From the NCBI GenBank assembly GCA_012845835.1, contig JABAKD010000016.1, forward strand, positions 6,851,919 to 6,915,918: 64,000 nt of DNA, in the 5' to 3' direction. Below are positions 43,311 to 54,599 of the stretch, piece by piece. This stretch comes from Undaria pinnatifida (taxonomy: Eukaryota; Sar; Phaeophyceae; Laminariales; Alariaceae). The notes under the pieces are model-generated. The model did no database searches. It had not been told where the DNA came from and saw only the letters and a program-made list of their open reading frames with translations. Each line of letters opens with the position of its first letter. Position 1 is the first letter of the stretch. The translations under genes were made by a program, and so were the position numbers.

Positions 43311-44974
43311 ATATGATGGTGTATGCTATGGTGGGCACGGAGTGAGGGACACGTGCTGGCTCCTCGAGGAAAGCACGTGCCAAGAGGGGCGTCGCGCACG
43401 TAGTCCGCAAAACAGCCCGTCAATCACCCTTTCAGCCAGAAGACTCGTGTTAAAAGATGCCTTCAAAAAGTGATCGCAATACTGGGTCCTCGTACATAAC
43501 AAAAGTCGAGTATATTTCAACGATTTTTTCGCGCAAAGCCAGGCCAAGGCCTATGCGTTCGTCGCCCGTCGGTGTTGGTACAGAGAAGTTGGCGTGTCAC
43601 AAGTCGCTAGACCCGGCAAGCCGCTGACCCGAGCATTCGAGTTTTCACGAAGACGCCTACTGCGATTGGGGTGTACCTGGTAGCGCTCTTCGGCGAAAAT
43701 CTGCACATGCTTTCACCGGGACGGAGCTATGAGGAGCTGCATGAGCTACACATGTTTTCTCTGGCTTGAGCTACACCAGCCCAAAAATACATACGAAGTA
43801 TAAGCTCGATGTGAAAAACAATAAGTATAAGCTCGATAAGGAATTGAGGCCATGCGGCACTGCTATCATAATACCAAAAACCCTAGAGCCATTGATGAGT
43901 ATACCCCCATGCAGATGGATCAAAGGATTGAAACATCCACTCCATTGGTCGACCCGGGGATGCTCATTTATCGTCTTCCTTCCCTAGGATCTCGGCGCTT
44001 GGCACGTATTTTGAAGCGTTGTTGATGTCGAGATTATGTTTCATGTCGGACTGGTAGGAGATAGCTCGTCTGCACATGTTTCGAAGGCCTGAGCTATGCT
44101 CTATATCCTACACGACAGGTGAGCTAGCTCGTGAGCTCCCCGAGGTGCACCGGCGATTTGTCGACGCGTGCATATACTCCTTCAGGGCAAAAACTGATTT
44201 TGATAGAAATTAAGTTGTAACTCGATGGATAATCCAATATATATGCAAGGGCTACGCATGCATGCCGGCACCCATGCTCCGGTTAGGGCAGGGGAGCACT
44301 TCGAATTGTTCGATTCAATACTTGGTAGAGTAAAAATCGTTACCACACTACACGTAGTCTACGCGTGCAGAATGTAAAGTAGTGCCAAGAGATCGATATA
44401 GACTAACAGTGGACTGCTTACTTCTGCCGTTTCTTGCGTGAATCCGATTCCGAGCTTCATCATATTTCGATCGGAAAATCCGAACCCACGCAGACTGACC
44501 CTCTAGTCTGGCCACGAAGAGAAGTTTCGAGTGCGTTTCTCGATGTTTTGACTCAACCAAGCATCCAGGGCCAGCAAGGGGGTGGCCATGTATGCTGCAT
44601 GTTCACTACGTAGCCACCGAGAGACGCGCACGGAGCCAGCTTTTGCTACACCATGCATGATAGTATCTAGATCCGAGGCTCGCAGCCCGACTGTGTCTCC
44701 GTGTGTATATATAGTGATCGTGGAGAGACTTGCTGACGGTATTCCAGGCGTGAAACACGGTGCCGCTGCCTTCGTCATTCAATTTCTCGAATGCTATTAC
44801 AAAAATGCCGCTACTTGTTGCTGTACACCACTCTCGTCTGGTAGATAGAGTATTAATAGTACTGGTACGCGATAGAACTGCACTAAGAATTTGGTAGTTG
44901 AAAATTTCGGGCTCGAGTTCCAGACAAAAAAAAACACATGTATTTCCTGGTATGGCCTTTTCGTCTGATTGCTG
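43311..44974. other. no gene established
   Basis: TAAGCTCGAT occurs twice near 43801-43835. Frames of up to 187 codons (44606-45169, minus) are unrecognised. Confidence 0.4.
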
Positions 44975-45600
44975 GTCGCTTATTGGCCGGGGATCGTACA
45001 TAAAGTAACCGTCATATGTGGGGACGATAGGGTTCCATCTCACGATCATAATCCACCCATCCATACACATACATCCATACATACACAACTCGCACAACCC
45101 GGTAACGAACACGGATATCACCAGGATTGATACCTCTCCGCACAGTGCGCAAATAATCCCCAACCCCACCGACCGGCCGGCCCCTCGTTGGCTGGGGTCG
45201 TATATTATAGAGCCAGCTCCACCCGGGGACGATAGGGTCCCATCCCCGGTCCGGAGGACATTCTATATCTCTAGAAGTTAGACAAACCGGGGAATAAAAC
45301 CGGGTTCTCTCGGGTCGTCACCGCCCCTCACGGTGTGGAAACCCCAACTCCGTTGGCTACAATCGCTGATTGGTTCGAGCTCCACGGCGCCGCCCCGCCC
45401 TAGGAGGATGCTAGAGGCTCACCAACCATTGGGGGGCAGCTCCGTCGCACACGGGGGAGATAGGGCCCCATCCCCGGTTCAGAAATCCTCCGAATCTCTA
45501 CAGCTCCAACAACGCGGGAACTATAACGATGATCTCCCGGGTCGATACCTGCCCGCAGGGCGTGTCAACCCCGACCCCATTGGCTTATGAGTGATTGAAC
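44975..45600 (+). repeat. three-unit tandem repeat, about 205-230 bp
   Basis: Anchors GACGATAGGGTCCCATC at about 45023, 45228 and 45455, each followed by a GGGTCGTCACC or GGATTGATACC block and a CCCCAACCCC...TTGGCT block. Related sequence (CACGGTGTGGAAATCCGAAG ... GGCTGATTG) lies at 63530-63660. Confidence 0.75.
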
Positions 45601-46365
45601 GGTAGGCTTTGACCCAATAAGCTCACATTTATTTCGACCAGCTCGCGTTTTCTCGCGTACTTCCGTATACGGCAAACAGTTGAAATGTGAACGCACTCCG
45701 ACCAGCTATTTGCGTGACAGGTCGCACTAAAAAGCGATTTTAAGCCTATATCAGGTTGGCGTGCCGAGCAAGCACGCTCAAAATGAGGATGAGAGAAAAC
45801 ACTTGAACAGCAACAACAGCACCAAACGCAATATAAATGGACGAATTAAAGCGACTAGTATCCAGTATTCAGCCCCCCCCCGGTAATAAGCCCAATTGGA
45901 AGCAAAAATGAGGTGTTCAAAGCAAAACGACATAAGTATTATAAGTGGAAGTAAAAGACTGGCACAACTGGAGCGTAGTAACCGTGGAAAAAAGCCTGGA
46001 ATGGGGCCAAAACAGTGCGTATTTGACTCGCGTAATGGTCGAATAATCATGGGATACTATGAACGCACGACTCATGCGACACCGAAAAAAATTGCTTCAA
46101 GTCCCGTTTTCATTCGCTTATTGGGTATAAAAAGCTAAGCTCGCCAATATTTTCGCGGGTTTTCTTGCATGCTACTCGACGAGTAGGGCCAAAAATCGCC
46201 ATGCGTGTGTGTCAGCGGGGGGGGGGGGATATGGCGATGGTGGCGGGGAACGGAGGTGGATGATGGCAAATGTTCTACCTGCGTGTTACATGCAGATGCC
46301 CAATATTTCAACGATATAATATGAAGTGGAAGGGAGAAAAATCGTTATTACGTGATGTTGGCTTT
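45601..46365. other. no gene seen
   Basis: Frames of 80-90 codons face each other on the two strands (45778-46138); no domain recognised. Confidence 0.45.
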
Positions 46366-46705
46366 ACTTTGGTGCTATCTATACGAGTAGTGCTTTCTGG
46401 TTATCGTGTAAGATAATACGAGTACTACAGCAGGTACTTATTAGAGTAGAGCTAACTGTGGTACACAATGTACTTTGGCTTCGTGGTGTAATATTACACA
46501 TGGACCGAGCAGTTGTCCGTAAGATATAATATTCCAATTCTATATGTGCAACCATGTATCACCATGACGAATATTTTATAGTGAGTACATATACCATTGC
46601 GACTAAAAATGCCAGATATGATGAATACCAGGTATTATTTTGATGCTATCTACACGAGTAGCGCTTTTTGGGTACTGGTATCGCATAAGATGATACGAGT
46701 ACTAC
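46366..46705 (+). repeat. direct duplication of about 75 bp
   Basis: GATGCTATCTACACGAGTAG ... AGATGATACGAGTACTAC at 46640-46705 matches 46370-46432. Each half holds opposing ACGAGTA elements. Confidence 0.75.
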
Positions 46706-47380
46706 GTTACTTCGTTAGGCGTATGTAGAGGCATATGTTACTTCGGTTAGCACAGGTTGGGAGGCGATCATGCAGACGGTGCGCACGAAATATCCTGCGT
46801 ACTAATAGCATGATAGGTTAGTAGTGTGGTCTACCGCAATTTTAACGTTTCTGCCTGTAATTCCTTTTCACATTAGATGATACTTCGAAGTATACGATTA
46901 TGCATGCTGAGTTTTCCATGTCGTCGAAGATTCTGTGGTCCTGTAGATGTCGCGTCCACGTCTGATGCTCGTGTTAGTGGTGCTCACGAAAACATTCCCT
47001 ATCATGTAGTGGATGATCGCTGAGTGACCTTCCTTTCCTCTTCATCACGCCAGGTAGCATATTATGTCAACGCAACCGCTTTCATGAAAATGACAAATTA
47101 TATACGCCCTACCAGGTATGGAGTGGAAAAAAGTATGCGAAGCAAGAATGGCCCTTCCTCTCGGAAGCCGTCGATACAGACCAAAAAGCGACGAGCGCGA
47201 TCTAAGCAAGCGTCGAGGAAAAGCTTGAGGTAATCCACCCAAGTATCGCTGTGCCTCACGCTTGCCTCACGCAGCTTCCCTCGTTGCAGTCCGAACACAT
47301 CACGCCGCACCAGCATCTCGGATTGCTCCATGTGGCCGATGCTGTAATAGTCGGGGGGGTTTTCCGTAATTTTCTTCTTC
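46706..47380. other. no gene seen
   Basis: TACTTCGAAGTA at 46881 and TACCAGGTA at 47110. Confidence 0.5.
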
Positions 47381-47474
47381 TTAACGCCTTTACTACTGGA
47401 AACTTTTTTTTTACAATTTTACTTGAAATTGGTATGGGAGGGAGGGATTTGGGGGCTCCAAAAAGGGGTCAAGT
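47381..47474 (+). mobile_element. miniature TTAA-type element, copy 4
   Basis: TTAACGCCTTTACTACTGG at the left; TTTACTTGAAATTGGTATGG and GGGGGCTCCAAAAAGGGG at the right. The right TTAA is changed. Confidence 0.65.
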
Positions 47475-47763
47475 CGCCACGGGTTAAGGAGCCCCGCAAT
47501 TTAGGAAATGCTCTAGCAAAAAAGTGTTTTTTGCCCCTGTCGTGTGTAGTACGCGGCACCTCTCGCGATCGATCATCGACGTTCACATGGCTGGGAGTGG
47601 TTACCCTTCTATGTACGGCAGCATACTTGATGCATATCTTCCTCCATCCGGTCGTCCTCTCTGTTTGCTCCTTTCCTCTCTTCCTTTCGAGGTCGCTGCT
47701 TGCTGTCACACCTGCTGTATGTTATATTATGTAAATATATTAGAAACAATGAAAAATACACTT

Positions 47764-47940
47764 CAGCTGTGAGATCGACCAAAAACGATTTTTTCGATCA
47801 AAACCCTCAGCTTTGCAAGCTGCGTGTGATACTTCGATCGCGCGTGTGTTACGGGGTAGTGTGTGTACACTCGTGAACGATACAACAGGTCGGCGACTTC
47901 CCTGCTAATAGTGCCAGGGTCAACAGGACTAAGACGTTGT
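47764..47940 (-). repeat. stem-loop unit, copy K
   Basis: CAGCTGTGAGATCGACC ... CTCAGCTTTGCAAGCTG with a longer middle (GATCGA facing TCGATC), then GATACTTCGATCGCGCG, GGTCGGCGACTTCCC and GTGCCAGGGTCAACAGG. The far end is missing. Confidence 0.8.
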
Positions 47941-48689
47941 ATATATATATCGCGTTTGTTTGAAATCCGAGAAGATGATGCGGGGTGAGTGTCTTGAATT
48001 CTAGAAAACTGTCGAAAAAAAAACGAAAATGGAACCTATCATTAATAAAAGTGTTGTGGATACCACGTGGTGGATACTGCTATACGATTATTGCGACGAA
48101 AAACGTAAACGCGCGACACCCTGTTTTTCTTTTTTTCTTTTGTGCAGGTAAACTTTCTGGCCCTTGACTTCGACCTTACGATTCTCGACATTCACACGTC
48201 TGGGAGATGGCCAGGCACTCCGGAACAGCTCGCGCAAAGGATTCGCCCGTTTTTTCAAGCGCTGATTCCTGTGGCGATCGCTCAGGGTGAGAATTGAGCG
48301 TGACAGGGCCGGGGGTTGGCCGACTATTTTATGCGTCAAGAGTGACAAGGGGAAAAGCGCGAGAGCGTGAGTTGGAAAAATTCGATGAAAATCGACGACG
48401 GGCATAAAAAGCTGACGTGGTTAGATCATTTTATTGAACAAAAAACTGCAAAGTAGGAAAGCTAAGTGAACCTAGTGCGCGATAGACATGAAGGCACAGG
48501 GGGAGGAGGAGGAGCTGAACAGCACACCCTACGACCACGTCTTGCCCGGAAGGTCGCTGGGGGTAAAACCTCTTCAGAGTTTTAGCTGGAAAGTAAAAAG
48601 TGATGATTAACGGAAAGAAAAAAGCAAAGATGCCGGCTATTCACTACCAGGTAGAAGGCTGGATGGCTGTGATTCGCTGATTGTTCATA
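47941..48689. other. no gene seen
   Basis: A 105-codon minus-strand frame (48088-48405) is unrecognised. Confidence 0.45.
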
Positions 48690-49035
48690 GATGTTAGTTG
48701 GCTGACTGACTATAAGTCGCCGACTATAATAGCTGTTGGTTGGCTTGTTTTTAGTTGACTGGCTGACTAGAAGTCGCCGACAAGTTTTTAGTTGTTTGAT
48801 TATTTAGGTAGGGGCTGACTAGAAGTCAAGTCGCCGACTAGTTATTAGTTGGATGGACGAATATAAATCGCCGACTGCTTATTAAGTTGGCTGGACCACT
48901 CTAAGTCGCCGACTAATTAGGGGCTGACTATAGCTCGCCGATTAGTTATTTGTAGGCTGGGCGAACAGAAGTCGTCGACTAGTTACTAAGTTGGGTGGAC
49001 GACTATTAGTCGCCGACTATTATTAGTTATTAAGT
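48690..49035 (+). repeat. AGTCGCCGACT minisatellite
   Basis: Eight units of about 40-50 bp, each with AAGTCGCCGACTAGTTATTA or a variant and GTTGGCTGGACGACTA, anchored near 48716, 48770, 48827, 48867, 48901, 48935, 48970 and 49009. Confidence 0.9.
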
Positions 49036-49287
49036 TGGCCGCAAACAGGTGTTACAGTTAGAAGGAGGGTATTTGAGAGTGAGCACTCGTCCCAAAAGAA
49101 AGCCGAGCGCAAACGAACCAGCGGCGTTGGCGGGGTTGGTGGCAATACAGGTATAGGTTGGTTTAGCAGGTGTTTTTGGCCAAGATGGATATCTGACGTT
49201 TGCTAGCATTTTGTCAACTATCATACCAGGTAGTACCATGTGCGCTTTATGATGTACCTGGTAGATATTTTTTGGTTTCAAACACGT

Positions 49288-49337
49288 CAGCTGTGAGCTC
49301 GATCAAGTTAACGGTCGATGCTCATCTTTGCAAGCTG
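49288..49337 (-). repeat. stem-loop module, copy O
   Basis: CAGCTGTGAGCTCGATC ... GGTCGATGCTCATCTTTGC. GAGC/GCTC replaces GAGT/ACTC of other copies, a paired change in the stem. Confidence 0.85.
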
Positions 49338-49415
49338 CGTGATACCGAGGCCGATAGTATTCGTCTTCACACCTTTAGATAAGGCCGTTGGATCGTTCAT
49401 CGGGATAATCGTCGA

Positions 49416-49509
49416 TTTTTTTTCTGTTTTTTATGGGTCAGGAATGGAGCTCGAGCGAGGAGATTTTTTTCTGTTTTTTATGGGTCAGGAATGGAGCGCG
49501 AGCGAGGAG
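49416..49509 (+). repeat. 47 bp tandem duplication
   Basis: TTTTTCTGTTTTTTATGGGT and CAGGAATGGAGC(T/G)CGAGCG repeat with a 47-base period and almost no differences. Confidence 0.9.
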
Positions 49510-51161
49510 CTTCAGAACCTTTAATAGTTGCGAGCATTCCCCCATGAGTCCGGAGTATGCGTCACTACCAGTTGACGCTTGACAACCCCTGCACGTTTCA
49601 TTTTCATATTTTTGTTGGCTGTATGTTACAGTATAATACCGCTATGTCCGGAAATATAATCACCTGGTTGAACACTAATTTTGAAATATAAATGTTGCTT
49701 GTATTTTCGGATAGAGTGGTACTATGTAGTCCAGCCTGGGTCCTTGAAGGGTAAATGGGCTGATGCTGATACGTACCCGTACGTTGGGTTGGTTTCTTTC
49801 GGCAGCATATGAGGTGGTTTGATTACGTGCGAGCTGCTAATTTTACGACCGCGCCAAAAAATACGTTGTCATACATACCCCTTTGGAGATGGTTGCTACG
49901 ACAGCCGACCACCAGCGCAGGCAAGTTAACGGCAGTTACAAGTGTTCTGCTGCGCGAGTTCCTCGCGACGGCTACATTGTTTTCGTTGGCACGGATTGCT
50001 TGCTGTCTGTCCTTGGCCACGGCAGCTTTTGGACCTCTTAGTACGAAATACAACGCCCGCTGGAGGCCGTAGTGGCGTTAATAGAACGAGTTGTGTCCGC
50101 TTGCGTTCCGCTCGCGGAGGCAGGGCGGAAGCTTTTGAGCTGCCAGCTCTACTAGGATCGCTGGGGACGACGCCGCCACGATCGCCTACGTAGCTCTGCG
50201 CTGCGCCGTGCGGCGTGTACCCCTTGCTTTGCGTTGTTGGTGTTGGTGTTGGTGTTGGTGCTGGTGTTGGTCGTTTGTTTGTTTGTTTTGTCCGTTCATT
50301 CCCTCGCGTTCTCCCGTATGCCCTCCTTGCCCCGCCCGTTCGGGGCCGCCAGGGATGCACCTGGGGGTGGTCACGTTCTCTCCACAAGTATCGATGATCA
50401 GCAGCGTGCTCAAGGCGTCATTTCCCGACGTAGCAGGGCAGGTGAGGCGAGAAGGGAGGGACGGAGGGACGGAGGGAGGGACGGAGGCGTGCTGCCTACG
50501 GTAGGAGGTGCTCTTGTGTTTTGATCCCAAAACATTTCCAAACAAGTTCGCGACACCGACGCTGGTGCGTGTTTTTGTGCACCAACGTTTTTTAATGCCC
50601 ACCCCCTGATCGTACCTAGACCTGATCCCACCCGGGGGTGCAAAAATCGAGTCAGTCTTGCAGGGGCCGCCGGAGGCCGTGAGCGCGAAGCGCGAAGCGC
50701 GAAGCGCCATCACACGTTATGTTATAGTTGGGTTGTTGGTTTCATGTATTGGTTATTTTTTTTAGTCTGCATCTATCTTGAAACTTAGCGTGTGTGTGTT
50801 GGTGCGCATAAGCTCGCACCAACGTGGGTGTCTCGAACGTGGCTGAAACCTTTCTCTCTCTGGCAGGAGCTCTTCTCAGCGCTCTTCAGCCGAGGTTCAG
50901 CTGAGGGAGCTACGTACCCAATATTCATGGATCTGACGTGTGACGGCTTAGTGCACGATGCCGTTTTTGAGAAGCCTGTCGCCCGTGGGATCGTGTGTCG
51001 GCCTTGACTTTTTTTTTTCTTGTGAAGAGTCGATTGATGGTTGAGGGATAGGAGGTCCTTAATTGAGGAATTGAAGTTAGTGATAAGAAATCCTTTCGTG
51101 GGGGATAGAGGTCCTGACGGGAGGGACCTGATAATAATTAGGAGCACCGTAGCGTGCGTCG
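49510..51161. other. no gene established; small arrays
   Basis: (GGTGTT)n at 50236-50275, GAGGGACGGAGG units at 50453-50485, GCGAAGCGCGAAGCGC at 50689. A 153-codon minus frame (49926-50387) has a translated (PT)n from the GTTGGT array and is not recognised. Confidence 0.5.
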
Positions 51162-51292
51162 AAGGGAGGGGGGGAGGAGAGAGGGAGGGAGGGCGGGAGG
51201 GGCGGAGAGAGGGAGGGGGAGGCGGGAGGGAGGGGCGGGGGGAAGAGGGAGGGAGGAATAGAAGGAGGGGCGGGAGCCGGCTGGTGGTGGAT
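51162..51292 (+). repeat. purine-only G/A tract
   Basis: About 130 bp of GGGAGG/GAGAGGG with a few C, an almost complete purine strand. Confidence 0.9.
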
Positions 51293-53005
51293 GCGGTGTA
51301 ACTTAGTTGCTGCCGTGGTCTGTCTCCGCTGTCCGCGCGGCGCCCTGGCGTTCCCCCTCGAATTACCCCTTTCGTTTAACCATTTTAGAGCTACACACGT
51401 GTTTTTGGGGACTACGTACTTGGAGTTAATTCGGGATATTTTCGCAGTGTGGTAACATTATTTACAACTACAGCAAAAGTTATCCCTCAGTAAGTGCAAG
51501 TATTGATAGATTGTCGTAGTCTTCGGAGCCCGTCACGTTTTGAGGAATGCATTACTTGGAACTAGTGTAAGATATGTTTTGCACGGGGAACTGTTCCGCA
51601 CCCGACAACGGGATGCATCGTCTATTGTGTACGTCCATCAATAACAACTGCATTCGTTTTTTTTTCAATCGCATACGTCGTCTAACAAACAGGCTGCGCG
51701 CTTTCTTGTGCTGACGTGCGTGCTTGTTACCGTTGTGGTGGTTGCTTTTGTTGGTGTTGGTGTTGATGGTGGTAACTGTTGTCGGTATTGGTGTAGATGT
51801 TATCGTTGATGTTGATGGTGGTGTTGTAACAACGGCAGTCATCGTCTACAAACAGTCAGGGTGCCTTTTTCTGACTCGCTTAGTTGTTGTTGTTGTTGTT
51901 GTTGTTGTTGTTGCGTGCTACTGCTCGTAGATACCAATCTTTAACATTTCGTCGTCTAACCACAGCGTTCGTCGTCCAACAACAGCCGACGCTTTTCTTC
52001 TTCTGACGCACGTTTGTTGCTGCTATTGATGCTGTCTGCTACTGCTGCCATCAATAGATACCCATCCGCGGGGACGACTTTAGCTGGGAGTACGAGGGGC
52101 GCGGTGCTACAGACGGGAAGCAGGTGTGAACGTGTCCAGGTGTCAATGCATCGGAGCCGGCAATACGGCAGTGTATACGTCTTGCCCTAGCTTCGACGAA
52201 ATCGTTCATGCTGCATATCCGGTACAAACCAGTGCTGGTAAGCAACTAAAATAGGCATGCTCAATCCAGTTTTTGGCTTGCTTATCGTAAGCATAATCAA
52301 AGTAACTCTGTGCCTATTTGCTTATTTTAGCTATATGGAATTTTGTATGGTATACTAAATGCCCTACAAAGTAAGTTTGCTGCTTTAGCATCCGTTGCAA
52401 GTTCTACACAAACAAAAAGTGTTGTGTTTTTGTGTACTCATAATCGTATGGGTTTTATTTAGTATGGCCGTACTGAAGTTCCATACCATTGTGTGCATTT
52501 TGTATCAACACACTAGACGCTACAAACGAAATACGCAACGAACTTGCTTAACCAATGAAGCAATAAATCATAGCAGCCTCTTTAGTTGGTTCCCTACCAA
52601 CACTGTTAATGCACATTCCTCGTTGCAGCTTTTTGCAGAGAAAATTTCGGGTGATTTTTTGATAGCTTTTCCCAGAAGGTCGGGGTTAGATTTAGAGAGG
52701 GGTGTAGACTGTATAACAGTGGGGTACTCGATTCAAGAGCGCCTCGGAACAGGCCAACGTTGCCCCTCCTATCTCAGAGTATAGATCACATGCCGGTAGG
52801 TGTTAGTGTACAAGAGCTCTGCTACGCTCGCGCAAGAAAGAATACAACACAATGTAAAGGAGGCAGAAAGCAGAGGCCCACTATTTGGTGCAACTAGCGA
52901 TTGGATAATTGCCAAGAGTTGCTTGTGCAGAGCTGATTGCCCTGTGCTGTGCTGTGTCCTTGCTGTCGATGTCACGTTCTGATCGGCATTTTGGGTGTAA
53001 TTTAC
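51293..53005. other. no gene seen; GTT/GGT arrays
   Basis: TTGGTGTTGGTGTTGATGG-like DNA at 51743-51830 and (GTT)n at 51883-51912. CGTCGTC(C/T)AAC occurs three times (51677-51985). A worn trace of the TTAA-type element may lie at 51380-51440. Confidence 0.5.
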
Positions 53006-53026
53006 GGGGGGGGGGGGGGGGGGGGG
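53006..53026 (+). repeat. 21-base G run
   Basis: Uninterrupted G homopolymer after TTTAC. Confidence 0.9.
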
Positions 53027-53489
53027 CATGAAGAGGACCGAGAAAGGACAATCAATGAAGAAAGCGAGAAGACGAGTACACAGCAGTACACACGTACGTA
53101 CCGGAACCTAATACCGGTACATAATACCGGTACATAATATGCGGCTTTTAGGGCTGAATGCGTCGTAATGTGCCAATAAACAAAATCAATCACAAAATTT
53201 TGTCCGAATGCATACATGCACGTTTATTTTGCACGTATCATAGAAGCCCTTGTTCGAAGTCCGTTTTGTCTTGTTATGGACGCTCTTAAATGGGGTATCC
53301 CACTGTAGCCCATTTCGGACCCAGATAAAGCCAAACAAAAACGACGAGCGTGGTATCAATCGAGCACCGTTTACGACGTGGGCGCGCCGTACAGGTAGTG
53401 TCATTCAGCGCGCGTGCCGTGCACCTCACCTTGTTGTGATCATTTGAGCCCATCAAGTCGCGGTGTTATTCCACAGAGGATATACCTAT
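53027..53489. other. no gene seen
   Basis: ACCGGTACATAATACCGGTA near 53112 is a short repeat. Confidence 0.5.
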
Positions 53490-53762
53490 GCCCCGACGTG
53501 CTCCATCCCGGCATTGCAACGATGCGAGGGTCTGCCCCTATGGACTACGGCGATGCATAATACCTACGATGATTACACCTATCCCCTGCCCTCTCCCCCC
53601 GCTGCCCTCTCTCCCCCCCCCCCCCTCTCGTAATAATATATGGAAGAAGCGTAATGAGCGCCCAAATGTCGGAGGTGTCTTTATTAGGAGTAGGAACGGT
53701 GCTCCGTCTCGAAAGGGATGCGTGGTCGATGGTCAAATGACCAAAAGGCAAGCAACAAATGA
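53490..53762 (+). repeat. dispersed repeat family W, copy 2
   Basis: The linked block (GTGCTCCATCCCGGCATTGC ... GATGCGAGGGTCTG) at 53497-53560 comes before the main block 53640-53762 (GAGCGCCCAAATGTCGGAGG ... AGGCAAGCAACAAATGAG). Confidence 0.75.
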
Positions 53763-54599
53763 GTACCCCCCGCCTCCCATCTACACCCTCCACCCCCATC
53801 ACCCCACACCTCACCCACCTCCCATCCCCCACCCTACCCCCCACACCCCACCCCCCTGTAGTCGCACATGGCGTCGGCGGCGGAGGAGCTAACTCAGACA
53901 CACGCGGCCAGCATCACGCGCGCGAGCACCCTTTTAATCGACGACGACGTCAACAACGTGAGTCCTGGAACAAACCACCACAGTACCACCCACAGACGGT
54001 GCCACCGCCATTGACTTCGTTGAGAAGATGCCTGCTACCGCTCTTGCACTTGGTGTTTCGAGGTCCTTTTTTGCTTTTGGTTAGCGTTGACTTCGTCTGT
54101 TTCTCGACGGTAGGAAGCGCCGCAAGAAGCGTGTATAACAAAAAACATAAGGGGAAGACGTGTTGACGCTGATATTTCGTCACCCTCGGCCATACCCTCG
54201 GTAGACAGTAGACAGTAGACGCGTGCTACGATAGAGGTGCACCAACCATTGTTTTTTCTGAGGTTCCTCGATTTGGGAGCTCGAGACCTCTCACAAAAAA
54301 CTGGTTTGGAGAAGAACAAAACTGCTACACCGGATGGAAAACCCCATGGCCTAGAGGTACAAAACGAGCATAATGTAAAACAGTTTTGCCCATTTCCGAT
54401 GATTTTGGATTAAGTAGCCATTTAGTCATTTAGAAAACATTTCAGGCGAAGTTGCTACCTCGATCGTAGTATGCGTCAGTAATAACAACGTCGGGTGTTG
54501 GATAAGGTTTTGTGCAGCGTGTTCCGGGGGGGGGGGGGGGGGGCGCTGAGGGCGAAGCGCGGAATTTTTACCAAAATTATTCCGATACACTAATTACTT
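53763..54599. other. no gene seen
   Basis: CACCCCA-rich low complexity at 53765-53860; a 17-base G run near 54527. Confidence 0.5.

Noticed and set aside
42983-43345. 120-codon Leu-rich frame.
   Set aside because: It is the (TTG)n array.
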